This document shows, one piece after another, positions 1-11,482 of a stretch of DNA of 64,000 bases (position 1 is its first letter; each line of letters starts with the position of its first letter). Source of the DNA: Otatea glauca (Eukaryota; Streptophyta; Magnoliopsida; Poales; Poaceae); contig CM070722.1 of the NCBI GenBank assembly GCA_036346275.1, forward strand, positions 22,219,336 through 22,283,335, read 5' to 3'. The translations under genes were made by a program, and so were the position numbers. Below the pieces are notes generated by a model. That model did not search any database. It worked only from the letters and a program-made list of their open reading frames with translations, and was not told the DNA's origin.

Positions 1-1095
1 GTAGAGGTGCATGTGTAAGCTTCTCTTTCAGCGTGTTAAAAGCTTGTTGTTGTGCTTGTTCACATTGGAAAGATACGCCCTTCTTTGTCAACTCATTTAG
101 CGGGGCAGCAATGGTTCTAAAATCTTTCATGAAACGTCTATAGAAACTTGCAAGACCTTGAAAACTTCTCACATGTGTGACTGTCTCAGGGGTTGGCCAG
201 CTCTTGATGGCTTCAATTTTTTGCTTCATCCACTTCAATTCCCTGTGGAGTAACAACAAAGTCAAGAAAAGAGACTCGATCCATGCAAAAGGTGCACTTC
301 TCAAGATTACCAAACAAACGCGCATCTCTCAAAACATTAATAATAGCACGCAAATGTCTTATGTGTTCTTTATGTGACTTGCTATAGATCAAAATATCAT
401 CAAAATATACCATCGCGAATTTTTCAATGAAAACACGTAAAACTTTGTTCATCAAACGCATGAAAGTGCTAGGTGCATTAGTTAAACCAAAAGGTATGAC
501 TAACCACTCATATAAACCAAACTTAGTTTTAAAAGATGTTTTCCATTCATCCCAATTTCATTCTAATCTGGTGGTATCCACTAAGCAAGTCATTTTTTGT
601 GAAAATAATAGAACCACTCAACTCATCAAGCATGTCGTCTAACCTAGGAATAGGATGACGATACCTTATTATGATATTGTTAATGGCCCTACAATCAACA
701 CACATACGCCAACTACCGTCTTTTTTAGGAACCAAAAGAATAGGAACGACACAAGGACTAAGGCTTTCTCGTACGTACCCTCGGTCCGAAAGATCTTGGA
801 CTTGTCACTGAATTTCCTTAGTTTCCTCTGGATTGGTCCTATATGTAGCACGGTTTGGCAAAGTCGCTCCCGGGATCAAATCAATTTGGTGCTCAATACC
901 TCTGATAGGTGGCAGCCCCAGGGGTAACTCAACTGGAAACACATCCTCATACTCCTGCAAAAAGGTTAATGACAGCAGAGGCAAAGAGCTAGGAATATCA
1001 TTAAGTGAAAATAAAGCTTCTTTGCACATCATAGCACGGTGCATCATTCTCAGTAATGTCAGCAAGATTAGATTTTGTAGCAAGCATAACACCAC
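1..1095 (-). pseudogene. pol: Gypsy-1 reverse transcriptase and start of RNase H (broken)
   Basis: Broken reading frames give, in order: the segment leading into RT with EYEDVFPVELPLGLPPIRG (about 930), the RT start with VPKKDGSWRMCVDCRAINN (about 680-735), the fingers/palm with TKNDLLSGYHQIRM, and the catalytic box YFDDILIYS (about 396-407), which keeps both aspartates. Below 210 the connection to RNase H follows in another frame (FYRRF-like, then a QCEQAQQQAF-like stretch) and runs off the left edge. In-frame stops lie near 545 and 210. The enzyme would have copied the element RNA into DNA; this copy cannot make an intact protein. Confidence 0.87.
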
Positions 1096-1167
1096 TTTTC
1101 AATGTAATTACTTCGGACTTAGAACTAGGTGCTTTCTTGTCTTTCTTAGGTGGGAAAACGTTCTTAG

Positions 1168-1581
1168 CTACTTGCTAATTTTTAGATTCTGGTGCACCCT
1201 TTTTATTCTCATTTTGAGCTCTCTCTCTTTATCACATCGCACAATTTTAGCAGGTGTCATAGGAAGCAAAGTGATTTTCTTTTCTTTGTGCATAAGAGTG
1301 TATTTATTACTTCTACCATGATGAGTTGCATCAGTATCAAATTCCCATGGATGGCCTAATAGAAAAGAACATGCTTGCATAGGCACTACGTCGAAATCAG
1401 TAAAATCATGGTATGTTCCAATGGAAAAATGCACTCTCACAGTTTGTGTTACCTTCACCTTACCACTGCTGTTGAACCATTGAATATGGTATGGATAAGA
1501 ATGCGTACATGTAGTCAAACAAAGCTTGTTGACCAAATCTGAACTCACCAAGTTATTGCAGCTCCCACCATCAATTATCAT
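1168..1581 (-). pseudogene. Gypsy-1 aspartic protease region
   Basis: A 137-codon open frame starts IIDGGSCNNLVSSDLVNKL. The active-site triplet is D-G-G instead of the usual D-S/T-G, followed by hydrophobic pairs and, about 75 residues on, FLLGHPWEFDTDATHHGRSN, which fits the C-terminal half of retropepsin-like domains in plant gypsy polyproteins. It lies between the gag zinc knuckle (1860-1901) and RT, as expected for a gag-PR-RT polyprotein. It is closed by a stop at 1168 and separated from gag by another frame change near 1600-1680, so it is not translated as one polyprotein in this copy. Whether D-G-G was active in the parent element cannot be told here. Confidence 0.72.
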
Positions 1582-1682
1582 ACGAACACGACGGTCCTAG
1601 ACGATGAGATAAATCTAAAATAAATTATGGCGTGGTAGATTCTTCGCTTGTTCCATTTGAGCGCTCAACACTCACTGCACAA

Positions 1683-3025
1683 TTATGGTCCTATAAAATT
1701 GTCCATGGCAGCGGTCTCTAAAATCTCCTCACCATCAATGTCCGTCTCATGGTCATCTTCATTATCAGCAATGTTAGCTGCAAGAGCATATTCATCCTCA
1801 ACATCACTAGCACTAATATACCCACCTTCTTCCGTGGCGATGTACGCTCGCTGACTTGGGCAATCCTTCATGACATGGCCCATTCCCTTGCAATGATGGC
1901 ACACAATGCCAGTCGTACGACCCGTGGAAGCAACCGATGAAGAGTTCTTCGTTGTTGCCTGCACAGTAGTAGATTTACTCACCTTGGGTGCATGTGATGG
2001 TGGTGGTGGTGCTGCTGAACACGCCCTACTCATGGAGGGGCAGCAAGTCAATTAGCAAAAGGCGGGGTTGATTTGGCTTGCCCCGGCATAGATTTTGGTG
2101 TGGATGTACTACCGAAGTTGCTTCTTAACCTTTTTGTCTTCCTTGCAATTCTTTTTTCTGCAAACATAGCAAGCTGAAACAATCCATTGATATCATTATA
2201 ATCTTGGTAATCCATGATGTCCTGAATTTCACATTTTAAACCCCCATAAAAACAAGTCATCTTATCTTCTTCATCCTCAAATAGCTCACATCGCAACATG
2301 CCTATTTGTAGCTCTTGATAGTACTCCTCTATAGATCTATTACCTTGATTCAAGCGTTGCAATTTCTTACATAAATCAATTTTATAAGGAGGAATAAATC
2401 TACTATGCATAGCTCGCTTTAATATATCCCATGTATCATGTTGTACACCAGAATTTACTACTTCATTCCACCAAATGATAGCAAAATCTTTGAACTCACT
2501 AGTAGCTTGTTTGACTCTATGTACTTCAGGAAATAAATGGGAGTTAAATTTTTGTTCAACAGTCATTTCCCAATCTAAATAAATTTCAGCATCATATGCA
2601 CCAAAAAAACAAGGTATGGTAAATTTGACTTTAGAAAAAGGATCATCATATCCACGACCATTGCACTGATTAAAATTATTACCTCCCATACCATGACGGT
2701 TGTGATTCAAGCGTCGTTGTTGTCATACATCTTGTGTGCTGTGACGTGAGCAGCGAAGGCACCGTGGTCTTGTCCATCCACATCATCTCCACGACAGATT
2801 CTTCATGCTCCTCCACCTTCGAGCCCTATTGAGAGGCGGCTATCTCTCAAAATTCTCCATCCTTTTGAGAAGATTGGCAATGCTTCGCTCTATTCTCTCC
2901 AATCTATGCTCATTGTCTTGACCGATCTTTGCGATGTTTGCATTGATGACATTTAGCATGTTGTTGAACTCTTTTCTTGGAATGAACTCCACTCCATCCA
3001 CATCTTCAACTTCCGAACCTACCAT
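1683..3025 (-). pseudogene. gag: Gypsy-1 gag with CCHC zinc knuckle
   Basis: The frame opens at ATG 3023-3025 with an acidic, coiled N-terminal part (LERIERSIANLLKRMENFE, about 2840-2900). After a broken stretch the core gag domain is open from 2710 to 2048: IYLDWEMTVEQKF, then the paired tryptophans of IIWWNEVV, then SIEEYYQELQIGMLRCELFE, all typical of Retrotrans_gag (PF03732). A further frame (2051-1683) carries the knuckle C-HH-C-KGMG-H-VMKD-C (1860-1901), which would bind element RNA in the virus-like particle. An acidic tail follows. At least two frame changes separate these parts. The closest relative in the window is the gag at 46939-47613. Confidence 0.85.
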
Positions 3026-3733
3026 TGTTTGTAGAAGACAAAAGACAACAAAATAGTTTATCCCTATCAACTGACTAGGTGGTGAAAAGTGGATTCACTC
3101 ACTCTCAAGCGTCTTACCACGCTCTTACAAATGTTCTTACCAAAGCAGCGGGTAGTACAACCGGTGGCTGGTTCGTGATACCGTGACTGGAGTGTGAGTG
3201 AGGTGATTGCAAAGGGGAACCTGAACAGATAAGAAGTATGTGGAGCTTGGAAGGTAATGTTAGGTAGCAAGGAATAAGCAATATCGAAATCAAATTAGCA
3301 AGCTGAATAAATGTCCAACGTACTTGTCACAGTTGCTGGCCAAAACGTGTTCCTAGAACTAGTTCAACCTTGGAAGGGATATATCAAAGGACACAAAGGA
3401 TGCAAGCAATTCTTATTATCTGCTTCTCTTTCCCTCTTTTTGCTTCTTTTCTTCTCTTTGATTTTTTTTTCAGTGCGGCTCTTTTTTTTGCACTTGCCTT
3501 TTATGTTCCTTTCTTTTAACTCAAAGGCAAAACAAAAATCTCATGTTTTGGAATGAGAGAAATCATTAAACAGATGACCGTAAAATCGGCAAAACAGCAC
3601 AGCAAACTTTTGGGGCTCAGAACTCGATCTTAGAGGCTGATTTTGAGGGTCAAAAATTGCACAGGTCTAAAGGCTGTGTTTTTTTACATGCGCCTCGTCG
3701 TCCTCTTCGAAAACAAAGTACGCCCCAATCAGA
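3026..3733 (-). other. Gypsy-1 5' leader (untranslated) shared with the gag-only element
   Basis: Non-coding stretch between the gag ATG and the broken right end. Read on the minus strand it aligns almost base for base with 46145-46880 of the gag-only element, including the poly-A/T tract near 3470-3490, a block around 3300-3330, and a block at 3160-3180 containing GGTATCACGAACCAGCC. The similarity begins abruptly at about 3733. A conserved leader between an autonomous and a non-autonomous element is where RNA packaging or dimerisation signals would be expected; that function is inferred. Confidence 0.75.
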
Positions 3734-3937
3734 CGCTTGGCTCCTTTCGATCATGGCGCCAGGTACGGGACGCCCTTCGCTCTAACTTCCAAAGCTGCTA
3801 CGAGCGCCCCGGATGGGAGAAGGACCTGTATCACATCATCCAGGGCAAGAATGAGGCACTCTGTGACTTCGTGCATCGATTCATCAGCACAAGGAACTCG
3901 ATCCCGATCGTCTCTGATGAGGCCATCATCAAGGCCT
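3734..3937 (+). pseudogene. gag: Tat-type gag, N-terminal fragment
   Basis: Open frame with SWRQVRDALRSNFQSCYERP and GWEKDLYHIIQGKNEALCDF followed by FVHRFISTRNSIP, the conserved core of the Retrotrans_gag domain (PF03732). The frame is cut at 3937 by Tekay-1. The host sequence duplicated at the insertion is GGCCT (3933-3937 and 15815-15819), and the protein continues directly at 15815 with AFKFGVRYQRHTEDLE. The part upstream of the tryptophan is absent because the element is truncated at about 3733. Confidence 0.8.
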
Positions 3938-6900
3938 TGTAAGGACCCGAATCCACTGATTCGAACCCACTGTGTTTACCGCACTAGTCCCAGGATCAAC
4001 GCTAGTGCACACAGCTTAACATTGGTACATATTACATCATACACAACGATAATAGAATAATAGTTCATTTATTGATATAGCTAAATGTATGATCTTATGA
4101 CCAACTTACATTATTAAGCCACGCAGGGCAAGACTGAAAATATAAACTAGTAATTAAGCAGCGGAAAATAGAAACGTAGATAGCTCATCAGTTCACCACA
4201 GGCAACCGACAAGGCTTGGACCCTAATGACTCGTGTCTTCTCGGACTTCCTCTTCCAACACAGTGTAGATTCTTCAACTGTTGATTATTGTTGTTTGGCA
4301 AGGGTGAGTACTTAAGCACTCAACAAGTTGTGCATGTAATGCAATTCTATGTATCTATATGTAAGGCTTATTCCAATGGATAGGCTATCATGGTTATTTT
4401 GCAATAAGCAAGATTTATGAACAAATATAGTAAATAGATTGTAAAGATCAGAAACAAATATCAATAGTAAATAAATTCAGATTTCTCAAGTAAACCAAGT
4501 TTCCAATCCTAAGTCAAATTCATCTTCCATATGGCATTCCGCCGTCCCAACCATGTTGTCCAATTAATTAAGCTAACCCTTAATCAGTAATTCCGAGCAT
4601 TGCTCAATACCATGAGCACGGCTATCCGAATAGTTTCACACTCTGCAGAGGTTATGCACTTTACCCACGTGATACAACCAAACACCACCAAGGCGAGTGA
4701 TTATAACAAAGCCTTTACAATTCTCCGCTTAACCGGATACTACCCGCTAAGGTTTCAACACCGTGGACTGGTTACTACATCCAGGGCCCCCTCTTGCGCC
4801 TTGTGAATTACTCCATAACTCTGAACTCACACCGACCACGATAGTACCAAAATTAAGACATTGCAAATTACTCACTAGGTGGCCCATACTGGACATGTGG
4901 TTGCAAGATGGACTCAGTCAAAGGCTTGCAAGGTTAAGTCCTTAGTGTGATCAAGGCAAGACATCCACATACCATCGCCCATCGGGCCCACCTTGGCCTC
5001 CTCGCCCTTGCCACTTGCCCCAATCTAAATGATTATCACCCGCTTGATTACAAGCACCACGTGCCATCAACAATTCAACATCGCTATGCGTGACATGACT
5101 CGCCACAACAACTCAATCTCATCGTGATCCCACATGACACACAAGTTCATAACATTGTTCCATATTCCATTAATCAAGATTAATTATCAATAATTCTGAC
5201 ACATGTGATGACGTGGCATGGCTAAGCAACTAATACGGTCTAACCTCCAATGTTGATTATAATTATTAACCAACTAAATTAAACCAATCAAAGGTGATAA
5301 TGGATCATGGCATACAATAACAAGGTAGGGTATAGATCAATCTGGTATATTAGCTAAGCCCAATCTATTTTGAAACAATCAGATATTTGAAATATATGCA
5401 ATATTGTAAAACAAACATAGCAATTTTATAAACATGGGTTCAACATGATCAAAGCACAACTTGCCTTGGAATAGGTCCTGATCTGGTTCTGGAAATTGCT
5501 CTTGAGTTGCTGGATCTTCCTCCAAGCGCCGCACAATTCAACGCTCTACGCTGCATCAAGGAGAAAAGCAAATAAATACCAAAACAGAGAGAAATTGAAC
5601 TCCCAAAAATCAAATAAAATTCACCATTAAATAGATCTTAATTTTACAAATTTTTAGAAACTGGAATCACTCAAATCCGTGTTACGATGCAAAAGATATA
5701 GCCTTTTGAAATTTGAAATAAATACTGAAATCAGAAAATCATAAATTCGAAATTAACAGATTTACTTTTATTCTGAAAAACCGATTTATGACGTCAGCGT
5801 GACGTCGGCCCTGGACCGAACGAATCAAAGGCTGCCACGTGTCTTCGGCGCATAGACCCGGTCCACGACTCCCTCGGGTTCACGGTGCACCCGGTCCATG
5901 GCGCCTCGACCTCTACGCCTGACACATGTCGGCTCTCGATTAGTCCACACGCGCGCGAAACCCACCGCATGATTGCATCCAACGGCTGCCGCTCTCCACC
6001 TACGTGGCTAAATCGACCGCCAAATTCGATCTAACGGCTAAGGCTTACCCGAGGAGTTCACCGCTTACGCAGCGACGCGGCACGATCCTCGCCCTTCTTC
6101 AAGATCCAACGATCACAAGCTTACCCGGCAAATGGCGGCACGCGACGGCGAAGACCACCGAGGCGAGGAAGAAGACCGAGATGGCGGCGTTCCGGCAGAT
6201 CCGATGAGAAGACGAGCGTAGTCGACGCAAAGACACCTTGACGAAGTTCAGATCTTGAACCAAAACGCCAAACCCGACGATCCGGCGGCGCACTTGAGCA
6301 AAAACCGCGGCGGTCCCACACTTCAACTCCGGCGAGCTTACGGCGGTGTTCTACGACTGCTCTCACGAAATCTCTCCGACCAAAAGACGCGGCGTTTGAC
6401 TACGAATCTCGGGGTGCTACCCCCCCTATTTAAAGCCTCGGCGTCCGAGCTCTACACGGCGAGGAAGTCCAACGGCGGAACGGCGGCGGACTCCGAGTCC
6501 TGAACGAAGATGACAACCCACAGCGCCACGCGTGTCCCGATCCGACGGCCAGGACACGAAGTCCCACGTGGCTTCTTCTGGAACCCCGATCATGATCGAA
6601 CGGCCAAGAATTAGGGTTTCTGGAAGACGGCTCGCATGGCCACCTTGGGCCAGACCGACGAAAGGTTTTCACAGACAGTGTTGGGCTCGGCCCAACACTG
6701 TTCACAAGGTTTTTAAAAGATTTCTCATTTAAAATAATTCTTGAAATTCATTTAATTTGTTTTAGGCAATAAAATAATCAGGAAAAATCCAAGAAAAATC
6801 TCAAAAATACTTTGAGACAGTCTGGACTCAAATAAAATATTTTTGTCAAAACTTTATTTCAACTTTGCACAGATTTAAATAGTTTTGAATAAAAGGCAAT

Positions 6901-7016
6901 AAACTTGATTTCAAATTAATTCTAATAAATCCAGAAAAATCCAAATAAATTCCAGAAAATCACAAATGCACTTTTAAACAATAAAACTTAATTAAGCTGA
7001 ATTTTGGGATGTTACA
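3938..7016 (-). repeat. Tekay-1 3' LTR (left copy)
   Basis: 3,079 bp, ending in plus orientation with ATGTTACA at 7016 and starting TGTAAGGACCC at 3938. It matches 12746-15814 along its whole length apart from substitutions and small indels. It contains an AT-rich outer half (3960-5780) and a GC-rich block (5790-6700) with the candidate TATA site at 6427-6434. Open frames in the GC-rich block are not conserved in phase between the two LTRs, so I do not call genes in it. Confidence 0.92.
6427..6434 (-). promoter_or_regulatory. Candidate TATA box, Tekay-1 left LTR
   Basis: Minus strand reads TTTAAATAGGGG; the same site is present in the right LTR at 15226-15233, inside a GC-rich block. The right copy would drive element transcription leftwards. 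Only the motif supports this. Confidence 0.4.
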
Positions 7017-7032
7017 AACCTCCCCCCCTTAA
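7017..7032 (-). other. Tekay-1 polypurine tract
   Basis: The minus strand reads AAGGGGGGGAGGTT directly against the LTR start TGTAACATCC, the expected place for the plus-strand priming tract of an LTR retrotransposon. Confidence 0.85.
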
Positions 7033-7034
7033 CA

Positions 7035-7053
7035 GAATCTCGACCCGAGATTC
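7035..7053 (-). other. Perfect 8-bp hairpin beside the polypurine tract
   Basis: GAATCTCG, a 3-base loop, then CGAGATTC. The same stem occurs at 50747-50765 in Tekay-2 at the same place, between the pol stop codon and the polypurine tract, with only a loop base changed. The conserved pairing suggests an RNA structure near the 3' end of the transcript. Confidence 0.6.
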
Positions 7054-7059
7054 AGGGCT

Positions 7060-8349
7060 AACTAGAGAATAGGTTCGGGAATTCTGACTTCAAATCCTCT
7101 TCTCGCTCCCAAGTGGCTTCACTTTCGGAATGATTGCTCCATCAACTCGCAAAGCTTAATAGACTTGTTTCTGGTCTTGCGATCCATAGCATCCAAAATT
7201 CTGACTGGTTGCTCTTTGTAAGTCAAATCTTCTTGCAGTTCTATTGCATCCAATGGGGTTTGCTCTGTTGGCACTCTGAGACACTTCTTAAGCTGCGACA
7301 CATGGAATACATCATGCACTCCTGCCAAGGACTGAGGCAACTCTAACTGATACGCTACCTCTCCTCGACGGCTCAGAATCTTGAACGGACCAACATATCT
7401 TGGTGCAAGCTTCCCTTTAACATGAAATCTTTTAACGCCCTTAAGAGGGGTAACCCTGAGATACACATGATCTTCTGGTTCAAAACTCAAATCTCGACGA
7501 CGGTTGTCTGCGTAGCTTTTCTGTCCTTGCTGGCGCTATCTTAACCTCTCTCTGATCATTGCAACTTGACTTTCTGCCTCCTCGAGAATATCTGGCCCAA
7601 ACACCAAACGTTCTCCTGTTTCGTTCCAATTCAACGGAGTACGACAAGCACGCCCATACAATGCCTCGAACGGTGACATCTGTAGGCTAGCTTGATAACT
7701 ATTATTGTAACTAAATTCCGCATATGGCAAACACTTATCCCATGTCGCAGATAAGCTAAAGCACGTGCTCTCAACATATCCTCTAAAATCGATTCACTCT
7801 TTCTCGTCCGACCATCCGTCTGCGGGTGATATGTCAGATCAAATTCAAAGTAGTTCCCATGGCTTCGTGCAACTTATTCCAAAATCTTGAGGTAAATTGG
7901 GTACCTCTGTCTGACACAATCTTCTTGGGCACTCCATGCAAGCATACAATCCTTGACATATATAGCTCTGCTAAACGACCTCCGGAGTAAGTGGTCTTTA
8001 CTGGGATAAAATGGGCGACCTTGGTTAGACGATCCACAATAACCCAAATGGAATCGTAACCCCCCTGAGTCTTAGGTAACCCGGTGATAAAATCTATTCC
8101 GATTTCCTCCCACTTCCATTCCGGAATTTTCAACGGCTGCAACAAACCAGCTGGTCTTTGATGCATGGCTTTTACTCTTTGACATACGTCGCATAAAGCA
8201 ACATGCTCAGCTAATTCACGCTTCATATTAGGCCACCAGAATCTCTCTTTCAAATCCTGATACATCTTAGCACTTCCTGGATGAATCGAGTACTTTGAAT
8301 CGTGCGCTTCCTCTAGAATTAGCTGTTTTAGTTCCTTTTTATCCGGCAC
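7060..8349 (-). pseudogene. pol: Tekay-1 integrase with chromodomain-like tail (broken)
   Basis: The segment 8349-7834 carries an HHCC zinc site (HDSKYSIHPGSAKMYQDL, then CDVC), the first catalytic aspartate in WVIVDRLTKVAHF, and the second in IVSDRGTQFTSRF. The glutamate segment follows in another frame with the expected TERVNQ-like sequence changed to TRKSES, so the third acidic residue appears lost. Fragments at 7730-7536 (FEALYGRACRTPLNW) and 7490-7119 (KGKLAPRYVGPFKILSR, then HDVFHVSQLKKC) form the C-terminal domain. After a frame change the tail SNHSESEATWERE (about 7090-7130) matches the chromodomain-like end of chromoviral integrases, which can steer insertion towards particular chromatin. 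It is not functional. Confidence 0.87.
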
Positions 8350-9198
8350 ACAAATTCGGCCCTTAAGAACATAGTTCCTTGCTCATCCAGAGTGAAATCT
8401 ACGGCTAGGCCTTCTTCCTTTTTAGCCTTGATTTTAGAAATTTTATCATCATCCTTCTGACCTTCTCTAATCTGATCTTCCAGTGTTGGCTTTACTTCTA
8501 GTGCAGCTACACTTCCTTGCGGAACGACTTCCAATCTTAGCTTCTGGAATTCCTTGCATAATTCTGGTTGATCCTCCATTGTTAACGTATTGGCGCTATG
8601 GTTTTTCCGACTCGAGCATCGGCTACTACATTGGCTTTTCCGGATGATAATGGATTCTACATTATAATCCTTTATTAGCTCTAGCCACCTTCACGCCTCA
8701 TATTCAGTCCGCTTGGGTGAATATGTATTTGTGCTCTTATGGTCCAGATATATCTCACATCTATTTCCTATGAGATAATGACGCCATATCTTTAAAGCAT
8801 GCACTACGCGCTAACTCCAAATCATGCGTTGGGTAATTCACTTCATGTGGTCTCAACTGTCTCGACGCATAAGCAACGACTTTGCCCTCTTGCATTAACA
8901 CGCATCCCAAGCCTTGCTTCAAGCATCGCAATAAATATCAAATCCATTCGCACATCCGCAATACTAATACGGGGCTGTTGTTAAACGCTTCTTTAGTTCC
9001 ATGAAACTTTTCTCGCACTGGCGCCCATGCAAACTTCTTTTCTTTCTTTAACAAGCTGCGTAAGGGGTTTAGCAATCGTTGAGAATCCTCTATGAACCGA
9101 CGGTAATATCCCGCCATTCCCGTAAAACTACGGATCGGGTAATGGACTTTGGTTGCTCCCAATGCAACATCAAGGCCCACTTTGCTTGGGTCAATCAC
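8350..9198 (-). pseudogene. pol: Tekay-1 RT connection and RNase H (broken)
   Basis: 9198-8938 encodes the connection region (SFTGMAGYYRRFIEDSQRL and LLKKEKKFAWAP). Below it, in shifted frames, come GCVLMQEGKVVAYASRQL and PHEVNYPTHDLEL, the RNase H core, then EHKYIFTQAD. 8579-8328 opens again just before integrase. RNase H would remove the RNA strand during reverse transcription. At least four frameshifts fall in 850 bp, so no protein can be made. Confidence 0.8.
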
Positions 9199-9211
9199 TA
9201 CTCCTTAGTAG

Positions 9212-9911
9212 TCATGACATGACCAAGAAATTCAACTTTCTCCTTCCAAAATTCACACTTGCTAAACTTAGCATACGGTGATGCTCTCGCCTCTCTAAAA
9301 CCATTCTTAGATGTTTCGCATGCTTTTCCTCCGTCTTCGAGTAAACCAAGATATCGCCTATGAAGACTACAACAAACTTATCCAAATATTCCATGAAAAC
9401 CTTATTCATCATGTTCATAAAATATGCCGGGCATTAGTCAATCCAAATGACATGATGTGAACTCATAATGTCCATATCGCGTAGAAAACGCGGTCTTAGG
9501 CACATCCTCCGCTCGGATCTTCAAGCGATGGTAACTCGAACGAAGATCTATCTTGGAGAAAACTCTAGCTCCTCTTAATCGATCAAATAAGTCATCGATC
9601 CGGGCAACGGATACTTATTCTTGATCGTTACTTCATTCAAAGGCACGATAATCGATGCACATTCTAAGACTTCCGCCCTTTTACGAACAAACAAAACCGA
9701 GGCTCCCACGGCGATGAACTTGGCCTAATGAAACCTTTCTCTTGCGCCTCAATCGCTTCTTCATTTCCACTAACTCGTCGGTAGGCATCCGATATGGTCT
9801 ATTTGATATCGGTGCTGTACCTGGCGCTAACTCGATCACGAACTCAATATCACGGTCCGGTGGCAATCCTCGCAAATCTTCTCGACACACATCCGGGTAT
9901 TCCTCGCTCAT
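9212..9911 (-). pseudogene. pol: Tekay-1 reverse transcriptase (broken, catalytic Asp changed)
   Basis: Begins with EEYPDVCREDLRGLPPDRDI (9911-9850) and PGTAPISNRPYRMP, then in other frames KGGSLRMCIDYRAFNEVTIK (about 9640-9680). 9418-9212 carries the catalytic box FIGDILVYS: the first aspartate of the usual F-I-D-D is glycine (codon GGC at 9356-9358 on the minus strand), while the second remains. With the many frameshifts this shows an inactive RT. The intact form of the motif is present in Tekay-2 at 53343-53354 for comparison. Confidence 0.87.
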
Positions 9912-11482
9912 CGCACATCTTCCATGCTGATGGCTTTCACGCTGTTGACCATTAACTGCCCATCGCGAACTGTGGTCGCTTGAAACTCTACTTTCTTGCC
10001 ACTAGGGCCTTCCAAAGTCACGATCCTTCGGCCACAATCCAAAACAGCCTTATGCCTTGACAGCCAATCCATTCCAAGGATGACGTCTAGGGATTGCGCA
10101 TCTATTAAGATAAGATTCGCTAGAAATTCTATCCCATCCATAAGCAACTTAGCTCCCAAACACCCAAGGTTAGATCTAAGCTCAGATCCTGGGGCTTGAA
10201 CTAAGAGCACACACTTAAGATTCACCACTTGAAATCCATTCTTGGTTGCTAAACTTTGAGAAATAAACGAATGCGAAGCTCCAGAATCAAACAAAATCAG
10301 AAAGTGTAATCGAGTTGACCAGAACTTACCCAGTACGACGTCTGTAGCTTCCTGAGCTCCATCTGCGGTGATGTGGTTGATCCTTCCACGCACTGTTGAT
10401 TGCGGTGTTGCTCCAGCTTGACCTGGCACACGATTTCCTCCTGAGGCTGGTGCCTTGGCAGGTGTTGTTCCCAAGTTAAAACGAACTGGCGTGATGCCTC
10501 CCTTCTGTGGACACCTATTAGAAAAGTGTCCTGGCTCGTTGCAGGTATAGCACCTTTTCACTGCAGACTGCTGGTTTCCTCCTGGTGCATTGTTGCCCTG
10601 TGCTGGCGTTTGAAAGTTCTGGTTGGCAGGGCGAGGTGCAGGGGTTGATGTCTTGTTCACAGCTGGTGGTTGGAATCTAGCAAATTGTTGTGGTGACATC
10701 CTCAAACGTAGATGGTTTGGACGTCCACCCTGATTAGTCATTAAGCGCTTACGGTTTTCACCCAGCTCTTTGCGCTTATCCTCTAGGATCAAAGCCTTAT
10801 TAACCAACTCCTGAAAGTCTGGGAAATTGTGGGTAATCAGTCCCACCTGCAGTCCTGAATTTAGTCCCTTCATGAAACGAGACTGCCTAGCTTTATCTGT
10901 CGCTACGTCTTCAGGGGCATATCGAGCTAACTGGGTAAATTTATTCGTATTCGCCTTTGGTTGGCCTCCTTGCTTCGTGAGCCACGAACTCTTCCTTCTT
11001 GAGGTCCATCATTCCCTCCGGGACATGGTACTGGCGAAAAGCATTAGTAAACTCTTCCCAAGTGATCTCTTGTGGGGCTCCATGAGCGGCACAGTAATTC
11101 TCCCACCATTCTGCGGCGGTTCCTTCCAATTGATGAGAGGCGTAGAGCACCTTCTCATTGCCTTCACATTGCGTGATATGCAGCTTCTTTTCAATAGTTC
11201 TAAGCCAGCCATCGGCTTCCAAAGGGTTCACATTTCTGAAAAAGTTGGTGGCCTAGTCCTCATAAAACTGATAGCTTTGAGTGAGGTCGGGTCCACCATG
11301 GTTGTTCGAGCTCTGTGGTTGTTATTGTTGGTTCTGCGTTGGCCATCTGCTGCATTTGCCGCATCATGGTCGCATCGCTTGAGTCTGCTACGCGAGAAAC
11401 GCTCCCATTCTCGCATGTCAATTGGTGGTGGTTGAGGGCTGCCTCCGTCGTGCTGGTGTTGTCGCTCGCGCATCCACTTCAA
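9908..11482 (-). pseudogene. gag: Tekay-1 gag and aspartic protease
   Basis: Three overlapping frames. 11482-11228 is a charged, low-complexity N terminus. 11231-10941 has NPLEADGWLRTIEKKLHITQ, AAEWWENY and FRQYHVPEGMMDLKKEEF, the gag core. 10873-9908 is long and open: a basic stretch, the knuckle C-YT-C-NEPG-H-FSNR-C (10514-10552), then a retropepsin with FDSGASHSFIS (Asp at about 10288) and LDVILGMDWLSRHKAVLDC. Gag packages RNA and the protease matures the polyprotein. The D-S-G site and knuckle residues are intact, so this is the best preserved part of the element. Two frameshifts (near 11228 and 10900-10940) break the N-terminal half. Confidence 0.9.

Larger units (their letters stand above)
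1..3733 (-). mobile_element. Gypsy-1: truncated Ty3/gypsy LTR retrotransposon, internal region only
   Basis: On the minus strand the order is leader (3733-3026), gag, CCHC knuckle, aspartic protease, then reverse transcriptase leaving the window at base 1, which is the gypsy order up to RT. No LTR is visible. The right side stops at about 3733, where the sequence changes abruptly into the gag of the plus-strand Tat element, so the 5' LTR and first part of the leader are lost. The leader and gag are clearly related to the gag-only element at 44870-49136. All ORFs carry stops or frameshifts, so this copy is dead. The exact lineage within Ty3/gypsy is not assigned. Confidence 0.88.

Noticed and set aside
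833..1321. 162-codon plus-strand ORF
   Set aside because: It lies opposite the gypsy-1 pol and protease, which have clear motifs on the minus strand; a shadow ORF.
5794..6732. Several ORFs on both strands in the GC-rich block of the Tekay-1 LTR
   Set aside because: Open frames arise from high GC; the matching positions in the other LTR (14586-15395) are in different phases.
10827..11435. 202-codon plus-strand ORF
   Set aside because: Shadow of the Tekay-1 gag, which has the conserved gag core on the minus strand.
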